Under the pieces are notes generated by a model. That model did not search any database, was not told where the DNA came from, and saw only the letters and a program-made list of their open reading frames with translations. A program made the position numbers and the translations under genes. A stretch of 64,000 nucleotides of DNA. Origin: CAVXFS01 sp963761115. Its GTDB lineage: Bacteria > Pseudomonadota > Gammaproteobacteria > Burkholderiales > Gallionellaceae. Location of the stretch: assembly GCA_963761115.1 (NCBI GenBank), contig CAVXFS010000004.1, positions 310,001 through 374,000 on the forward strand, written 5' to 3'. Positions 33,727-43,290 of this stretch are shown here, piece after piece. The first letter of the stretch is position 1. The number at the start of each line of letters is the position of its first letter.

Positions 33727-33835
33727 TGCAGTTCTCCCTATGCAGATGGACATCAAGCAAGGATATTGCTTGACTGTTCGAAGCCTACTCAATTCACCTC
33801 CATGAGTCTGTACGCTTCCGAACATATATCCAGCT

Positions 33836-33870
33836 CGTAGGTTGGACTTCCGTTGTCAGCCCAACCTACG
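33836..33870. repeat. CGTAGGTTGG inverted repeat, copy 1
   Basis: CGTAGGTTGG (33836-33845) pairs with CCAACCTACG (33861-33870). A more perfect copy of the same family lies at 53343-53373. It sits between two minus-strand genes and could act as a terminator for trxC transcription. Confidence 0.7.
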
Positions 33871-33967
33871 GGTAATCTGGAGAGTGCTGTCGACCGAGCC
33901 ACGCCAAGTCTCGCTTGACCTGATTGATGCTCAGCGATTGCTTAACGAGTGCCATGATGGCGGCGAA

Positions 33968-34402
33968 TCAGCTGTGGGCTCGCGCCCACTGCACGATGCC
34001 CGCCGTGTCCATCGCTCCGGCCTGACGCGCGATCTCGCGTCCACCCCTGAACAGGGCCAGCGTGGGGATGCTGCGGATATTGAAGCGCGCCCCCAGTTCC
34101 TGTGCTTCCTCGGTATTCACCTTGGCCAGCCGCATGCCCGGTTCCAGCTGCGCTGCGGCCTTCACGAAAGCAGGCGCCATCATGCGGCACGGGCCGCACC
34201 AGGGCGCCCAGAAATCCACCAGCACGGGGATGTCGCTGCGCGCGATATGCTGGTCGAACGTCTCGCGCTTGAGTTCCAGTGGGTGCGCGTCGAACAGCGG
34301 CTGTTTGCATTTGCCGCAGGCAGGGCTTGCACCCAGTTTGATCGAGGGTACGCGGTTCACCGCATTGCAATGCGGGCAGACGATGTGCACGGAGTCGCTC
34401 AT
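33968..34402 (-). CDS. trxC: Thioredoxin 2
   Basis: 144 residues. An N-terminal zinc finger of TrxC type is present (VCPHCNAVNRVP and PACGKCKQPLFD), followed by a thioredoxin fold with the active site VLVDFWAPWCGPCRMMAPAF and the cis-proline region IRSIPTLALFRGG. It reduces disulfides in the cytoplasm and is usually part of the oxidative-stress response. The zinc finger separates it from TrxA. A (TTAGTCG)-type repeat tract begins 12 bp upstream of its start. Confidence 0.95.
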   Translation of the reverse strand: MSDSVHIVCPHCNAVNRVPSIKLGASPACGKCKQPLFDAHPLELKRETFDQHIARSDIPVLVDFWAPWCGPCRMMAPAFVKAAAQLEPGMRLAKVNTEEAQELGARFNIRSIPTLALFRGGREIARQAGAMDTAGIVQWARAHS

Positions 34403-34414
34403 GGTATTTTAAGT

Positions 34415-34444
34415 TGGTAGTCGTTAGTCGCTTGTCGTTAGTTA
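34415..34444. repeat. Heptamer repeat tract A (GTTAGTC type)
   Basis: A degenerate tract, TTGGTAGTCGTTAGTCGCTT then GTCGTTAGTT, made of 7-base units close to TTAGTCG. It resembles the left arm of the longer elements at 35391, 48793 and 50289 but has no right arm here. It lies in the leader region upstream of trxC. Confidence 0.7.
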
Positions 34445-34560
34445 AACCGCATGGTTTGGCTTTCAGCTTTGGTGGAATGCCGATCTTCCCTGTGCTCTCT
34501 GTGTCTTGACCTTCAGCCTGGTTCGGTCATGCACTGCAGATGGGGTCGGTTTGCGGAATT

Positions 34561-35373
34561 TCAAATGCCGCCCAGGGATTTGATCGGGCTCGGTGTGGTG
34601 TCGAGATGGCCGGCTACCTCGCCCTCATGGAACAGCCAGAAGGAACCGGGTGGCATGGAGATCCAGTTTTCGTTGTCGGTCAGCGGCAGGGTGGCGATCA
34701 CCGCGACGCGGTCATTGGGCGAGGTCACCTGGCTGAAATCCACCAACACATCCTCGTCTTTCAGGTGGGCGACATTGAACGGCGCGCGGCGCACTATATA
34801 GCTCAGTTCGGTGGAGCAGTGCGCGAACAGGCAGTCGCCATTGGACAGCAGGAAATTGAAGATGCCGGTGCCGGAAAGCGGATCGATCAGTTCGTGCAGC
34901 GCGGCAAACAATTGATCGCGAGCCGGCATCGTATCGCCGAAGCGATGGCGCAGGCTTTGCAGCATCCAGCAGAAGATGCGTTCGCTGTCGGTGTTGCCGA
35001 CGGGCAGGAAGCTGCCGTCGAGTTGTGGCTGGAATTCCGGCAGGTTGCCGTTATGGGCATAGACCCAATACAGCCCCCACAGCTCGCGCATGAACGGATG
35101 CGTGTTCTCCAGCGAGACCACGCCCTGCGTCGCCTTGCGGATATGCGCGATGACGTTGAGCGAGCGGATCGGGTAGTTGCGCACCAGTTCGGCGATCGGC
35201 GATCGCGCCGAGGGCTGCGGGTCGAGGAACAGCCGCACACCGCGCCCCTCGAAGAAGGCGATGCCCCAGCCGTCGGCATGCACGTCGGTGACGCCGCCGC
35301 GCTGCTGGAATCCGGTGAAGGAAAAGCAGATGTCGGTGGGTACGTTGCAGTTCATTCCGAGCAATTGGCACAT
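34561..35373 (-). CDS. Class II glutamine amidotransferase (YafJ-like)
   Basis: A 270-residue Ntn-hydrolase. Cys2 right after the initiator Met (MCQLLGMNCNVPTDICFSFT) is the catalytic nucleophile once Met is removed. Further family motifs are HADGWGIAFFEGRGVRLFLD, VIAHIRKATQGVVSLENTHP and YWVYAHNGNLPEF. The protein has only the amidotransferase domain; its partner synthase is unknown. E. coli YafJ is of the same kind. It lies between heptamer tract A and element B, both of which may mark transcript ends. Confidence 0.9.
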   Translation of the reverse strand: MCQLLGMNCNVPTDICFSFTGFQQRGGVTDVHADGWGIAFFEGRGVRLFLDPQPSARSPIAELVRNYPIRSLNVIAHIRKATQGVVSLENTHPFMRELWGLYWVYAHNGNLPEFQPQLDGSFLPVGNTDSERIFCWMLQSLRHRFGDTMPARDQLFAALHELIDPLSGTGIFNFLLSNGDCLFAHCSTELSYIVRRAPFNVAHLKDEDVLVDFSQVTSPNDRVAVIATLPLTDNENWISMPPGSFWLFHEGEVAGHLDTTPSPIKSLGGI

Positions 35374-35390
35374 AACGTTTCCTGAGTATC

Positions 35391-35523
35391 AGCTTGTAGC
35401 TTGTAGCCGCTAGTCGTTAGTCGTTAGTCTCTAGTCGTTAGTTAAATTCAAAAACAATAATCCCCGCGAAGCGGGCAACGCCAACTAGCAACTAGCAACT
35501 AACGACTAACGACTAGTAACTAG
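35391..35523. repeat. Heptamer-flanked inverted element B
   Basis: The left arm (35391-35445) is built of TTGTAGC and TAGTCGT units; the core has CCCCGCGAAGCGGG (35462-35475) and CAACGCC; the right arm (35482-35523) is built of AACTAGC and AACTAACG units, the reverse complement of the left. The right arm reaches the stop codon of nadC (35520-35522). It could fold into a long stem between two minus-strand genes. Confidence 0.85.
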
Positions 35524-36431
35524 CTCCCAAACCGCATCGACAGGTCCACAGCCCGCACATCCTTGGTCAGGCTGCCGATCGAGATGCGGTCCACGCCGGT
35601 CTCGGCGATGGCTCGCACCGTATCCAGGTCGATCCCGCCGGAAGCTTCCAGTTCGGCACGCCCGGCATTCAGTGCAACCGCGGCACGCATGGATTCAATA
35701 TCGAAATTGTCGAGCAGGACCAGTTTTGCGTTCTCATCCAGTGCCTCGCGCAACTCAGCCAGGTTCTCCACCTCGATCTGGATCGACATATCCGGGGGCG
35801 CGATGCGCAAGGCTTGTCGTAGCGCCGGGCCGATGCCGCCTGCCGCCCTGATGTGGTTCTCCTTGATCAGGATGCCGTCGAACAGGCCGAGACGCTGGTT
35901 GTGGCCGCCGCCGACCGCGACCGCATATTTCTGCGCCATGCGCAGGCCGGGCAGGGTCTTGCGCGTATCCATGATCTTCGCCGTGGTGCCCGCTATCGCA
36001 TCCACATAACGGTGGGTCGCGGTAGCCGTGGCGGAAAGGAACTGCAGAAAATTCAGCGCGGCGCGCTCGGCCGTGAGCAGCGCGCGTGCGTCGCCGTGGA
36101 TCCCGCACAAGGTCTGGCCGATCCCGGCCACTTCACCCTCGCGCAATTGCCAGTGGATCTCGCAATTCGCGTCCAGCGCGCGGAAGCAGCCTTCGAACCA
36201 CAGCGTGCCGCACAGCACCATGCGCTGGCGCGTGATCACCGTGGCCTGGGCGGTTGAGTGCTCCGGGATCAGTTGCGCGGTGAGGTCATTGCTCGCCAGC
36301 ATCGCATAGTGGGTCTCCGCCCCCTGCTCGCGTTCGAGGGAGTGGATTTCGGATAGCGGGCGCAAATCCTCCTCCAGCGCTGAATGGACATCATGACGGA
36401 TTTGCATGGCGAGATCGAGGTCAAGCGACAT
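35520..36431 (-). CDS. nadC: Nicotinate-nucleotide pyrophosphorylase (quinolinate phosphoribosyltransferase)
   Basis: 303 residues; makes nicotinate mononucleotide from quinolinate and PRPP in NAD synthesis. Conserved parts are LTAERAALNFLQFLSATATA, MDTRKTLPGLRMAQKYAVAV, GGHNQRLGLFDGILIKENHI and a final LEASGGIDLDTVRAIAETGV. The length is a little above the usual 280-300. Its stop codon is inside the right arm of repeat element B, so the natural transcript end carries the hairpin. It is divergent from clpB, with 219 bp between. Confidence 0.95.
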   Translation of the reverse strand: MSLDLDLAMQIRHDVHSALEEDLRPLSEIHSLEREQGAETHYAMLASNDLTAQLIPEHSTAQATVITRQRMVLCGTLWFEGCFRALDANCEIHWQLREGEVAGIGQTLCGIHGDARALLTAERAALNFLQFLSATATATHRYVDAIAGTTAKIMDTRKTLPGLRMAQKYAVAVGGGHNQRLGLFDGILIKENHIRAAGGIGPALRQALRIAPPDMSIQIEVENLAELREALDENAKLVLLDNFDIESMRAAVALNAGRAELEASGGIDLDTVRAIAETGVDRISIGSLTKDVRAVDLSMRFGS

Positions 36432-36587
36432 GGTGTATTCCCGGAATTGGTTGCGAATCTGCGGAACAAGTTACCAGATGTTGCCTGGATTGTGTATGGA
36501 TTGGTCGGTTTTTGATGGTGCCGGATCAAGCCGGCTCCGGGAATAAATGGCGACAGTCATAAATGAGCCAATGGACCGGTTGCAAGT

Positions 36588-36615
36588 CTTGAAATTCCGG
36601 CAATGTCCCCAATTT
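36588..36615 (+). promoter_or_regulatory. Sigma-32 (heat-shock) promoter of clpB
   Basis: CTTGAAA (36588-36594), a 12-base spacer, then CCCCAATTT (36607-36615), close to the RpoH consensus CTTGAAA...CCCCATNT. It lies 35 bp before the ClpB start, with AAAGGATATGCC as ribosome-binding site. The motif is flanked by ACCGGTT (36576-36582) and AACCGGT (36616-36622), a 7-bp inverted repeat that might be an operator. Confidence 0.75.
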
Positions 36616-36650
36616 AACCGGTAACCCGATCATTCAGCAAAGGATATGCC

Positions 36651-39230
36651 ATGCGCATCGAAAAATTGACCACCAAGTTCCAGCAGGCGCTATCTGACGC
36701 CCAGAGCCTGGCGGTCGGCAACGACAACCAGTTCATCGAGCCGCAGCACCTGCTGCTGGCCCTGCTCAACGATGCCGAAAGCGGGGCAGGTTCATTGCTG
36801 GCCCGTGCCGGCGGCAACGTCAATGCATTGAAGGCGGCGTTGAACGATGCCGTGTCGCGCATGGCCAGGGTGGAAGATCACGGCGGTGAGGTCCAGATCG
36901 GGCGCGATCTGGGCAACCTGCTGAACCTGACCGACAAGGAAGCGCAGAAACGCGGCGACCAGTTCATCGCCAGCGAGATGTTCCTGCTGGTGCTGACCAA
37001 CGACAAGGGCGAGACCGGGCGCCTGCTCAAGCAGCATGGCGTGGTGCGCGCGCCGCTGGAGCAGGCGATCAATGAAGTGCGCGGCGGCGAATCGGTGGGC
37101 TCGCAGGAAGCCGAAGGCCAGCGCGAATCGCTGAAGAAATACACCATCGACCTGACCGAGCGCGCCCGCCAGGGCAAGCTCGATCCGGTGATCGGGCGCG
37201 ACGACGAGATCCGCCGCGCGATCCAGGTGCTGCAGCGCCGCACCAAGAACAACCCGGTGCTGATCGGCGAACCGGGCGTGGGCAAGACCGCGATCGTCGA
37301 GGGCCTGGCGCAGCGCATCGTCAACGGCGAAGTGCCGGAGACCTTGAAGAACAAGAAGGTGCTGTCGCTGGACATGGCGGCGTTGCTGGCCGGCGCCAAG
37401 TATCGCGGCGAGTTCGAGGAACGCCTGAAATCGGTGCTGAAGGAGATCGCCCAGGAAGAAGGGCGCATCATCGTGTTCATCGACGAGCTGCACACCATGG
37501 TCGGCGCGGGCAAGGCCGAGGGTGCGATGGATGCGGGCAACATGCTCAAACCCGCGTTGGCGCGGGGCGAACTGCATTGCGTCGGTGCGACCACGCTGGA
37601 TGAATACCGCAAATACATCGAGAAGGATGCCGCGCTGGAACGCCGCTTCCAGAAAGTGCTGGTAGAGGAGCCTTCGGTGGAATCCACCATCGCGATCCTG
37701 CGCGGCCTGCAGGAACGCTACGAACTGCATCACGGCGTGGACATCACCGACCCGGCCATCGTCGCGGCGGCGGAGCTGTCCAACCGCTATATCACCGACC
37801 GCTTCCTGCCGGACAAAGCCATCGACTTGATCGACGAGGCCGCTGCGCGCGTGAAGATGGAGATCGATTCCAAGCCCGAGGTGATGGACAAGCTCGAGCG
37901 CCGCCTGATCCAGCTCAAGATCGAGCGCGAAGCGGTGAAGAAGGAGAAGGACGAGGCCTCGAAGAAACGCCATGCGCTGATCGAGGAGGAGATCAGCAAG
38001 CTGGATCGCGAATACGCCGACCTGGAGGAGATATGGAAGGCGGAGAAGGGCGCGGCACAAGGCACGGCGCACCTGAAGGAAGAGATGGAAAAGGTGCGCG
38101 CCGAGATCGTGCGGCTGCAGCGCGAAGGCAAACTGGAACAGGTGGCCGAGCTGCAATACGGCAAGCTGCCGCAGCTCGAAGAGAAGCTTAAGGACGCGGT
38201 GCATGCGGAGGAGAACAAGCCGAAGAACCGTTTGCTGCGCACCCAGGTCGGCGCCGAAGAGATCGCCGAAGTGGTGAGCCGCGCCACCGGCATCCCGGTG
38301 TCGAGGATGATGCAGGGCGAGCGCGAAAAACTGCTGCACATGGAAGACAAGCTGCACGAGCGCGTGGTCGGGCAGGATGAGGCCGTGCGCCTGGTATCCG
38401 ATGCGATCCGTCGTTCTCGCTCCGGCCTGTCCGATCCGAATCGTCCCTATGGTTCCTTCCTGTTCCTGGGACCTACCGGAGTCGGCAAGACCGAGTTGTG
38501 CAAGGCGCTGGCCGGGTTCCTGTTCGATTCCGAGGATCACCTGATCCGCATCGACATGAGCGAATACATGGAGAAACATTCGGTCGCACGCCTGATCGGC
38601 GCGCCACCGGGCTATGTCGGTTATGAAGAAGGCGGCGGGCTGACCGAGGCGGTCAGGCGCAAGCCCTACAGCGTCATCCTGCTCGATGAAGTCGAGAAGG
38701 CGCATCCCGATGTGTTCAATGTGCTGCTGCAGGCGCTGGACGATGGGCGCATGACCGACGGCCAGGGGCGCACCGTGGACTTCAAGAACACGGTGATCGT
38801 GATGACCTCGAATCTCGGCAGCCAGATGATCCAGCAGATGTCCGGCGACGATTACCAGGTGATCAAGCTGGCGGTGATGGGTGAGGTGAAGACCTATTTC
38901 CGTCCCGAGTTCATCAACCGCATCGACGAAGTCGTGGTGTTCCATGCGCTGGATGAAAAGAACATCAAATCCATCGCGCGCATCCAGTTGCAGTACCTGG
39001 AAAAACGCCTGTCACAGATGGAGATGAAACTGGAGATCAGCGATGCCGCGCTGGCCGAGATCGCCAACGCGGGTTTTGATCCGGTGTACGGTGCCAGGCC
39101 GCTGAAACGCGCGATCCAGGCGCAACTGGAAAACCCGCTGGCCAAGGCCATACTCGAAGGCCGCTTCGCCGCCAAGGACACCATCAAGGTGGACTGCAAG
39201 GGTGGGGTGATGCACTTCGAAAAAAAATGA
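36651..39230 (+). CDS. clpB: ATP-dependent chaperone ClpB
   Basis: An 859-residue Hsp100 disaggregase that works with DnaK. Domains in order are an N-terminal double repeat (1-145), AAA1 with Walker A GEPGVGKTAIVEGLAQ (about 200), and the middle coiled coil with KIEREAVKKEKDEASKK (about 410-520). AAA2 follows with Walker A LGPTGVGKTELCKALAG (about 606) and GAPPGYVGYEEGGGLTEAVR, and then the C-terminal domain. The absence of the ClpP-binding tripeptide and the long middle domain separate it from ClpA/ClpC. The length is normal, and expression is expected from the sigma-32-type site just upstream. Confidence 0.98.
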   Translation: MRIEKLTTKFQQALSDAQSLAVGNDNQFIEPQHLLLALLNDAESGAGSLLARAGGNVNALKAALNDAVSRMARVEDHGGEVQIGRDLGNLLNLTDKEAQKRGDQFIASEMFLLVLTNDKGETGRLLKQHGVVRAPLEQAINEVRGGESVGSQEAEGQRESLKKYTIDLTERARQGKLDPVIGRDDEIRRAIQVLQRRTKNNPVLIGEPGVGKTAIVEGLAQRIVNGEVPETLKNKKVLSLDMAALLAGAKYRGEFEERLKSVLKEIAQEEGRIIVFIDELHTMVGAGKAEGAMDAGNMLKPALARGELHCVGATTLDEYRKYIEKDAALERRFQKVLVEEPSVESTIAILRGLQERYELHHGVDITDPAIVAAAELSNRYITDRFLPDKAIDLIDEAAARVKMEIDSKPEVMDKLERRLIQLKIEREAVKKEKDEASKKRHALIEEEISKLDREYADLEEIWKAEKGAAQGTAHLKEEMEKVRAEIVRLQREGKLEQVAELQYGKLPQLEEKLKDAVHAEENKPKNRLLRTQVGAEEIAEVVSRATGIPVSRMMQGEREKLLHMEDKLHERVVGQDEAVRLVSDAIRRSRSGLSDPNRPYGSFLFLGPTGVGKTELCKALAGFLFDSEDHLIRIDMSEYMEKHSVARLIGAPPGYVGYEEGGGLTEAVRRKPYSVILLDEVEKAHPDVFNVLLQALDDGRMTDGQGRTVDFKNTVIVMTSNLGSQMIQQMSGDDYQVIKLAVMGEVKTYFRPEFINRIDEVVVFHALDEKNIKSIARIQLQYLEKRLSQMEMKLEISDAALAEIANAGFDPVYGARPLKRAIQAQLENPLAKAILEGRFAAKDTIKVDCKGGVMHFEKK

Positions 39231-39697
39231 GCATGCATTCCGGTTACGGATACCGGATAGCCATTCATGCTGGGCGTTGTTGACGAAAATTCATTTTCCA
39301 GCGGTTTTCAGATTTCTTGCAAAGAAACAGAGACAAGTCCATCGCGCATACGCTGATACCGGCGTATGCGCCTATCCGGTGTTCGATACTCGCCCGGCAA
39401 CCTCGGGCGCAGTCGACGCTGGCTGTCGGTATATCTGGTTAGTGATTGTTTTTACTGAATTGTTTATCTCTTATCCCTCCGCAGCATAGTCCACAGCCTG
39501 GGCAGGCCGTCCGGCCGGTCAGGCTGGCGATAGTCGCCTTGATATCGTTAAAACGCATAAATAGGCAGGTTTTCCCCCGCTATTCCGCGCTTGACTATTT
39601 ATTTGCTCTGGTAATTTAGCTGCCATGCAGCAAGGTGATTACCGCTAATCGTTTACGGGTAATTTTTCAGGGCAGGGAAAGACCTAAGGAGATTGAA
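39231..39697. other. Intergenic region between clpB and rpfF
   Basis: About 465 bp with no convincing gene (a 70-codon frame with a TTG start near 39277 is not supported). It holds a hairpin at 39344-39371 and, near the rpfF side, a possible promoter TTGACT (39591-39596) with TAATTT (39612-39617) at a short 15-base spacing. This sequence is a natural place for control of rpfF. Confidence 0.5.
39344..39371 (+). terminator. Hairpin downstream of clpB
   Basis: A perfect 10-bp stem GCGCATACGC (39344-39353) and GCGTATGCGC (39362-39371), with an 8-base loop, lies about 115 bp after the clpB stop. It has no T-run, so a terminator role is only likely, not certain. Confidence 0.4.
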
Positions 39698-40669
39698 ATG
39701 GGGAAAGTTGAAGCAATACCGGATTTGATAAACCCGCTGGACATTGACTACGAACAGATCAGCACCCGATTCGAAGCCGGGCATGGCATATCCTGGGTGT
39801 CGATGAAGCCCAAGTCAGTCCCCTGTTTCAACCAGGTGCTGCTGGAGGAGTTGCGTCAGTACCATGAATCGATCAGGTATTGCGGCGGCATGATCTGGCA
39901 GGATGGCGCATTCCATAACGTGCGCTACATGGTATATGCCTCCGAGATACCCGGTGTGTTCAACCTGGGCGGGCAACTGTCCCTGTTCCGGGACTTGATC
40001 AGGAAACGCGACCGCCAGCAGCTCGAGCACTATGCCAGGATGTGCATCGATGCGATGGACGCCAGGATACGCCACTGCGACCTGCCTCTGGTCACTATCT
40101 CACTGGTGCAGGGAGATGCATTGGGCGGCGGTTTCGAAGCGGCGCTGACCAGCGATATCATCATCGCCGAACGCAGCAGCAAGATGGGCTTTCCCGAGAT
40201 CCTGTTCAACCTGTTCCCCGGCATGGGCGCCTATAGTTTCCTCGCGCGCAAGATCGGTCACAAGCAGGCCGAAAAACTGATCCTCAGCGGCAAGCTGTAC
40301 AGTGCCGAAGAATTGCACGAGATGGGCCTGGTTGATGTGCTGGTGGAGGACGGCGAAGGTATCGAGGCAGTGAATGACTATGTCCGCAGGCAGGAGCGTT
40401 GCTCCAATGGCTATATCGCCGTGCAGAAGGCCCGGAATCGATTCAATCCGGTCACCTACCAGGAACTGATGGACATTGCCAACATCTGGGTCGATGCAGC
40501 CCTGCAATTGAGCGAAAAGGACCTCAAGGTCATGGACAGGTTTGTACGCTCACAGCAGAAGCTGTTTGAGAGCAGCGAGCCAACAGCTGTTGCCGTGCAA
40601 GCGCCTGTTCCGCAGGTTCCCGTACCGTCGGTGCGCGAGTCAAATATGGTGTTGGTTTACTCCAACTGA
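39698..40669 (+). CDS. rpfF: DSF synthase, RpfF-type crotonase
   Basis: 323 residues from the ATG at 39698 (TAAGGAGATTGAA upstream). It is a crotonase-fold enzyme that makes the diffusible signal factor, a cis-2-unsaturated fatty acid, by hydrating/dehydrating 3-hydroxyacyl-ACP and cleaving the thioester. The two catalytic glutamates of the RpfF group are seen: Glu147 in ALGGGFEAALTSDIIIAE and Glu167 in MGFPEILFNLFPGMGAYSFL. The 20-residue spacing equals that of Xanthomonas Glu141/Glu161. A proline-rich tail of about 25 residues follows. It converges with rpfC, 98 bp away, so the signal gene, its sensor and its effector form one locus. Confidence 0.93.
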   Translation: MGKVEAIPDLINPLDIDYEQISTRFEAGHGISWVSMKPKSVPCFNQVLLEELRQYHESIRYCGGMIWQDGAFHNVRYMVYASEIPGVFNLGGQLSLFRDLIRKRDRQQLEHYARMCIDAMDARIRHCDLPLVTISLVQGDALGGGFEAALTSDIIIAERSSKMGFPEILFNLFPGMGAYSFLARKIGHKQAEKLILSGKLYSAEELHEMGLVDVLVEDGEGIEAVNDYVRRQERCSNGYIAVQKARNRFNPVTYQELMDIANIWVDAALQLSEKDLKVMDRFVRSQQKLFESSEPTAVAVQAPVPQVPVPSVRESNMVLVYSN

Positions 40670-40767
40670 AAACAAACCGAATGCATGTGGTTCGGAAGCA
40701 GTATGTGCCCAGGCGATCACCAATGATCAGGTGGTCGCCGAATAAGGGGCGAGGGAATGTCAATAAA

Positions 40768-43290
40768 CTATAGCGGACTTCCAAGGTAAGCCTTCAAGGC
40801 CAGCCGCGTAGAGGCAAAGCGGGTCTGTGCGTCATTCATCAGTTGCTGGTTTTTCCCCTGTAATTCCTCAACATTGCTTTGGGAAATGCTGCGGCATACC
40901 TGGAACAGGGCTTCCGCGCCAATGTTACCGGCGCTTCCTTTCATGGCGTGAGCTAATTCCTTGAAGTTGTTCAGTTCGTTTTCGTGCAGTGAAGTTTCCA
41001 TCTGTTGCAGCAGCGTTTCGCCTTCGGCCAGAAAGCCCTGGATGACGGAAACGACGAAATCATCCTTGCCATTATCCAGAAGCTTCAATTGTTGCAGCAT
41101 GGCTTCATTCAGGATGGTCAATTCTTTTTCAGGCTGCGGCATCTGGGTCGCGGAAGTTTCCTTGATGGTGCTGGTTTTCTGCGGCGGGTGTTTTTCAGTC
41201 AGTTGCGCAACGGTGCTGAGCAGTTTGATGGCGTCGATAGGTTTGGTCAGGAATGAATCCGCGCCGGCTTCCTCGCACTCGAGCTTGGCCTCAGTGGTAG
41301 CGTTCGCGGTGAGGATGATGATAGGCATGTATGGCTCATGCCGGCTGGTGACGCGGTAAATCTTCATCGCATCCAGGCCGTTCATTACTGGCATGTGCAT
41401 ATCAAGGATAGCTAGGTCAAAATGTTCGTGTTCCAGTGCTTCCAGCGCCTTTTCGCCATTCTCCACGACTGATACCAGGTGTCCGGCGTGCTTCAGGATC
41501 CTCGAGATGATCATGCGGTTCGTGCTGTTATCCTCTGCCACCAGAAGTTTAATAGACTGGTTGTCCAGGTTGTCTCGCCGGTACCGCTTCACAAAGCCGG
41601 AGAAATCGTCAGTTGGTTGCTGGTTGAAGATGACGCCGTGAAGTGAATTGAACAGCGAGGAACGGTCAAGCGGCGTTTTCAGCAAGCTTGAGTAGCCCAT
41701 ATTGTGCAGGACTTCCTCGTTATCCCCGTTCAATTCCGGATCTATCAGAATGAATGAAATTCGCAAGTTCGCGTAGCCTGCCAATATCCGTGAAACGAAG
41801 TTATCAGCAGTGAATCCCAGCGCTCGCGGCGTGCATAGTATGACAATTTGCTGTGCTTCCCCTGGAAGCGCCCGGGCAAGAATCTGAAACAGCTGATCTG
41901 AAGATGTGGCCTGATCAAAACGCACATTCCATGTGAGCAGACATTTGTCCAGGATCGCAAGCTCATGTACTGGAATGCCGGCAGAGATTACCCGTACCGA
42001 TTTGCTGAGGGCAGGGTATTGTTCCTCTGTGCGAATTTCCGGCTGCTTCTTGAACGGGAGTTCGAACCAGAAGGTGCTGCCATTCCCTTCTTCGCTGTGC
42101 AACCCGATCTCGCCGCCCATGAACTGGACGAGTTGCCTGGAAATGGTGGTACCCAGTCCGGTGCCGCCGTATTTGCCGGTGACCAATGCGTTGGCCTGGG
42201 TGAAACTTTCAAATATCGCCTGCTGTGCTTCCAGCGGTATGCCAATGCCGGTGTCGGATACCTCAAACCGCAGCAATGCAGATTCCACATTCTGTTTCAG
42301 CGTGCTGACCTTGAGTTCCACCGAGCCTTCGTGTGTGAACTTGATCGCGTTGCCCACCAGGTTGATGATCACCTGGCGCAGGTGCTGCGCGTCGCCATGC
42401 AGGAGAAACCAGGTTTCGGGGGAGAAGTAAGCCCGCAGCTGCAGCCCTTTTTTATTTGCCTGCGGTGAAAACATGTCTATGGTGCCGTGGATCAGGCCGT
42501 GCAGGTCAAAGTCGGTCGGGTTGGAAGACAACTTGCCGCTTTCGATGCGCGAGAGATCGAGCACGTCTTCTATCAATTTGAGCAGGATCCGCCCCGAGTT
42601 CCTCAAGGTTTGCACCAGATCGCGTTGCTCGGTATTCAATGGGGTCTCCAGCACCAGGTCGCTGATCCCGATGACACCGTTCAGCGGCGTGCGCATTTCA
42701 TGGCTCATGTTGGCGAGGAAGCGGCTTTTCGCCTTGTTGGCTTCTTCGGCATGGTTGATCGCCAGGTTAAGGCGGTCGACCAGCTTGTACATGTACAGCG
42801 GGATCAGCAGCAAGGTCAACAGCAGCGCGATGGACAGCGTGCTTTGACTCAGCCAGTAAGGATTTATCAGGATCACCGTGAGGAATCCGACGATACTGAT
42901 GATATAGGCCTGGATCAGGGCTTTGGTGCCATAGCGCAATCCATTGCCGACGATGACCCAAAGATAGATGCCATACAGCATGGTGCCGGTTTCTTTGGTC
43001 ATCAGCATGACGAAGGTGACGGCAACGAGGTCGGAGAACATGACCAGGAATTTTCGCTTCTCCGATTGCTGATGACTGAGCAAGGCGATGGTCATGAACA
43101 CTACGGAAAAAACGATGAAGCCGGCGGAAAAGACCAGCACGACATTCCGGATTTCCGCGCTCTTGCTTGCATCGACATGATGCAGGTGGGCGAAAATTAT
43201 TACCGAGAAAATGACTCTTAACAGGGCCTGTTCAAGCTCGCTGCCGGGTTTGCGGAAGCGTTTGAGAAACTCTTCCAACCGCTGATTCAT
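40768..43290 (-). CDS. rpfC: Hybrid sensor kinase RpfC (DSF receptor)
   Basis: 840 residues. An N-terminal segment with about five helices (LLRVIFSVIIFAHLHHVDAS; NVVLVFSAGFIVFSVVFMTI) matches the DSF-binding input region of RpfC. The kinase core has NMSHEMRTPLNGVIGISDLV, the ATP lid VSDTGIGIPLEAQQAIFESF and GGTGLGTTISRQLVQFMGG. A receiver follows with Asp in DLAILDMHMPVMNGLDAMKI, then a C-terminal HPt domain with His in ELAHAMKGSAGNIGAEALFQ. This is the full RpfC layout (TM-HisKA-HATPase-REC-HPt). It overlaps rpfG by four bases (ATGA at 43287-43290). In Xanthomonas RpfC also restrains RpfF by direct contact. Confidence 0.93.
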   Translation of the reverse strand: MNQRLEEFLKRFRKPGSELEQALLRVIFSVIIFAHLHHVDASKSAEIRNVVLVFSAGFIVFSVVFMTIALLSHQQSEKRKFLVMFSDLVAVTFVMLMTKETGTMLYGIYLWVIVGNGLRYGTKALIQAYIISIVGFLTVILINPYWLSQSTLSIALLLTLLLIPLYMYKLVDRLNLAINHAEEANKAKSRFLANMSHEMRTPLNGVIGISDLVLETPLNTEQRDLVQTLRNSGRILLKLIEDVLDLSRIESGKLSSNPTDFDLHGLIHGTIDMFSPQANKKGLQLRAYFSPETWFLLHGDAQHLRQVIINLVGNAIKFTHEGSVELKVSTLKQNVESALLRFEVSDTGIGIPLEAQQAIFESFTQANALVTGKYGGTGLGTTISRQLVQFMGGEIGLHSEEGNGSTFWFELPFKKQPEIRTEEQYPALSKSVRVISAGIPVHELAILDKCLLTWNVRFDQATSSDQLFQILARALPGEAQQIVILCTPRALGFTADNFVSRILAGYANLRISFILIDPELNGDNEEVLHNMGYSSLLKTPLDRSSLFNSLHGVIFNQQPTDDFSGFVKRYRRDNLDNQSIKLLVAEDNSTNRMIISRILKHAGHLVSVVENGEKALEALEHEHFDLAILDMHMPVMNGLDAMKIYRVTSRHEPYMPIIILTANATTEAKLECEEAGADSFLTKPIDAIKLLSTVAQLTEKHPPQKTSTIKETSATQMPQPEKELTILNEAMLQQLKLLDNGKDDFVVSVIQGFLAEGETLLQQMETSLHENELNNFKELAHAMKGSAGNIGAEALFQVCRSISQSNVEELQGKNQQLMNDAQTRFASTRLALKAYLGSPL

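Noticed and set aside
36792..38945. 717-codon open frame on the minus strand
   Set aside because: It is antisense to clpB; G+C-rich third positions keep this frame free of stops. The product is His/Gln/Leu-rich with no family match.
39277..39489. 70-codon frame between clpB and rpfF
   Set aside because: TTG start without Shine-Dalgarno site, mixed composition, and it spans the hairpin at 39344-39371.
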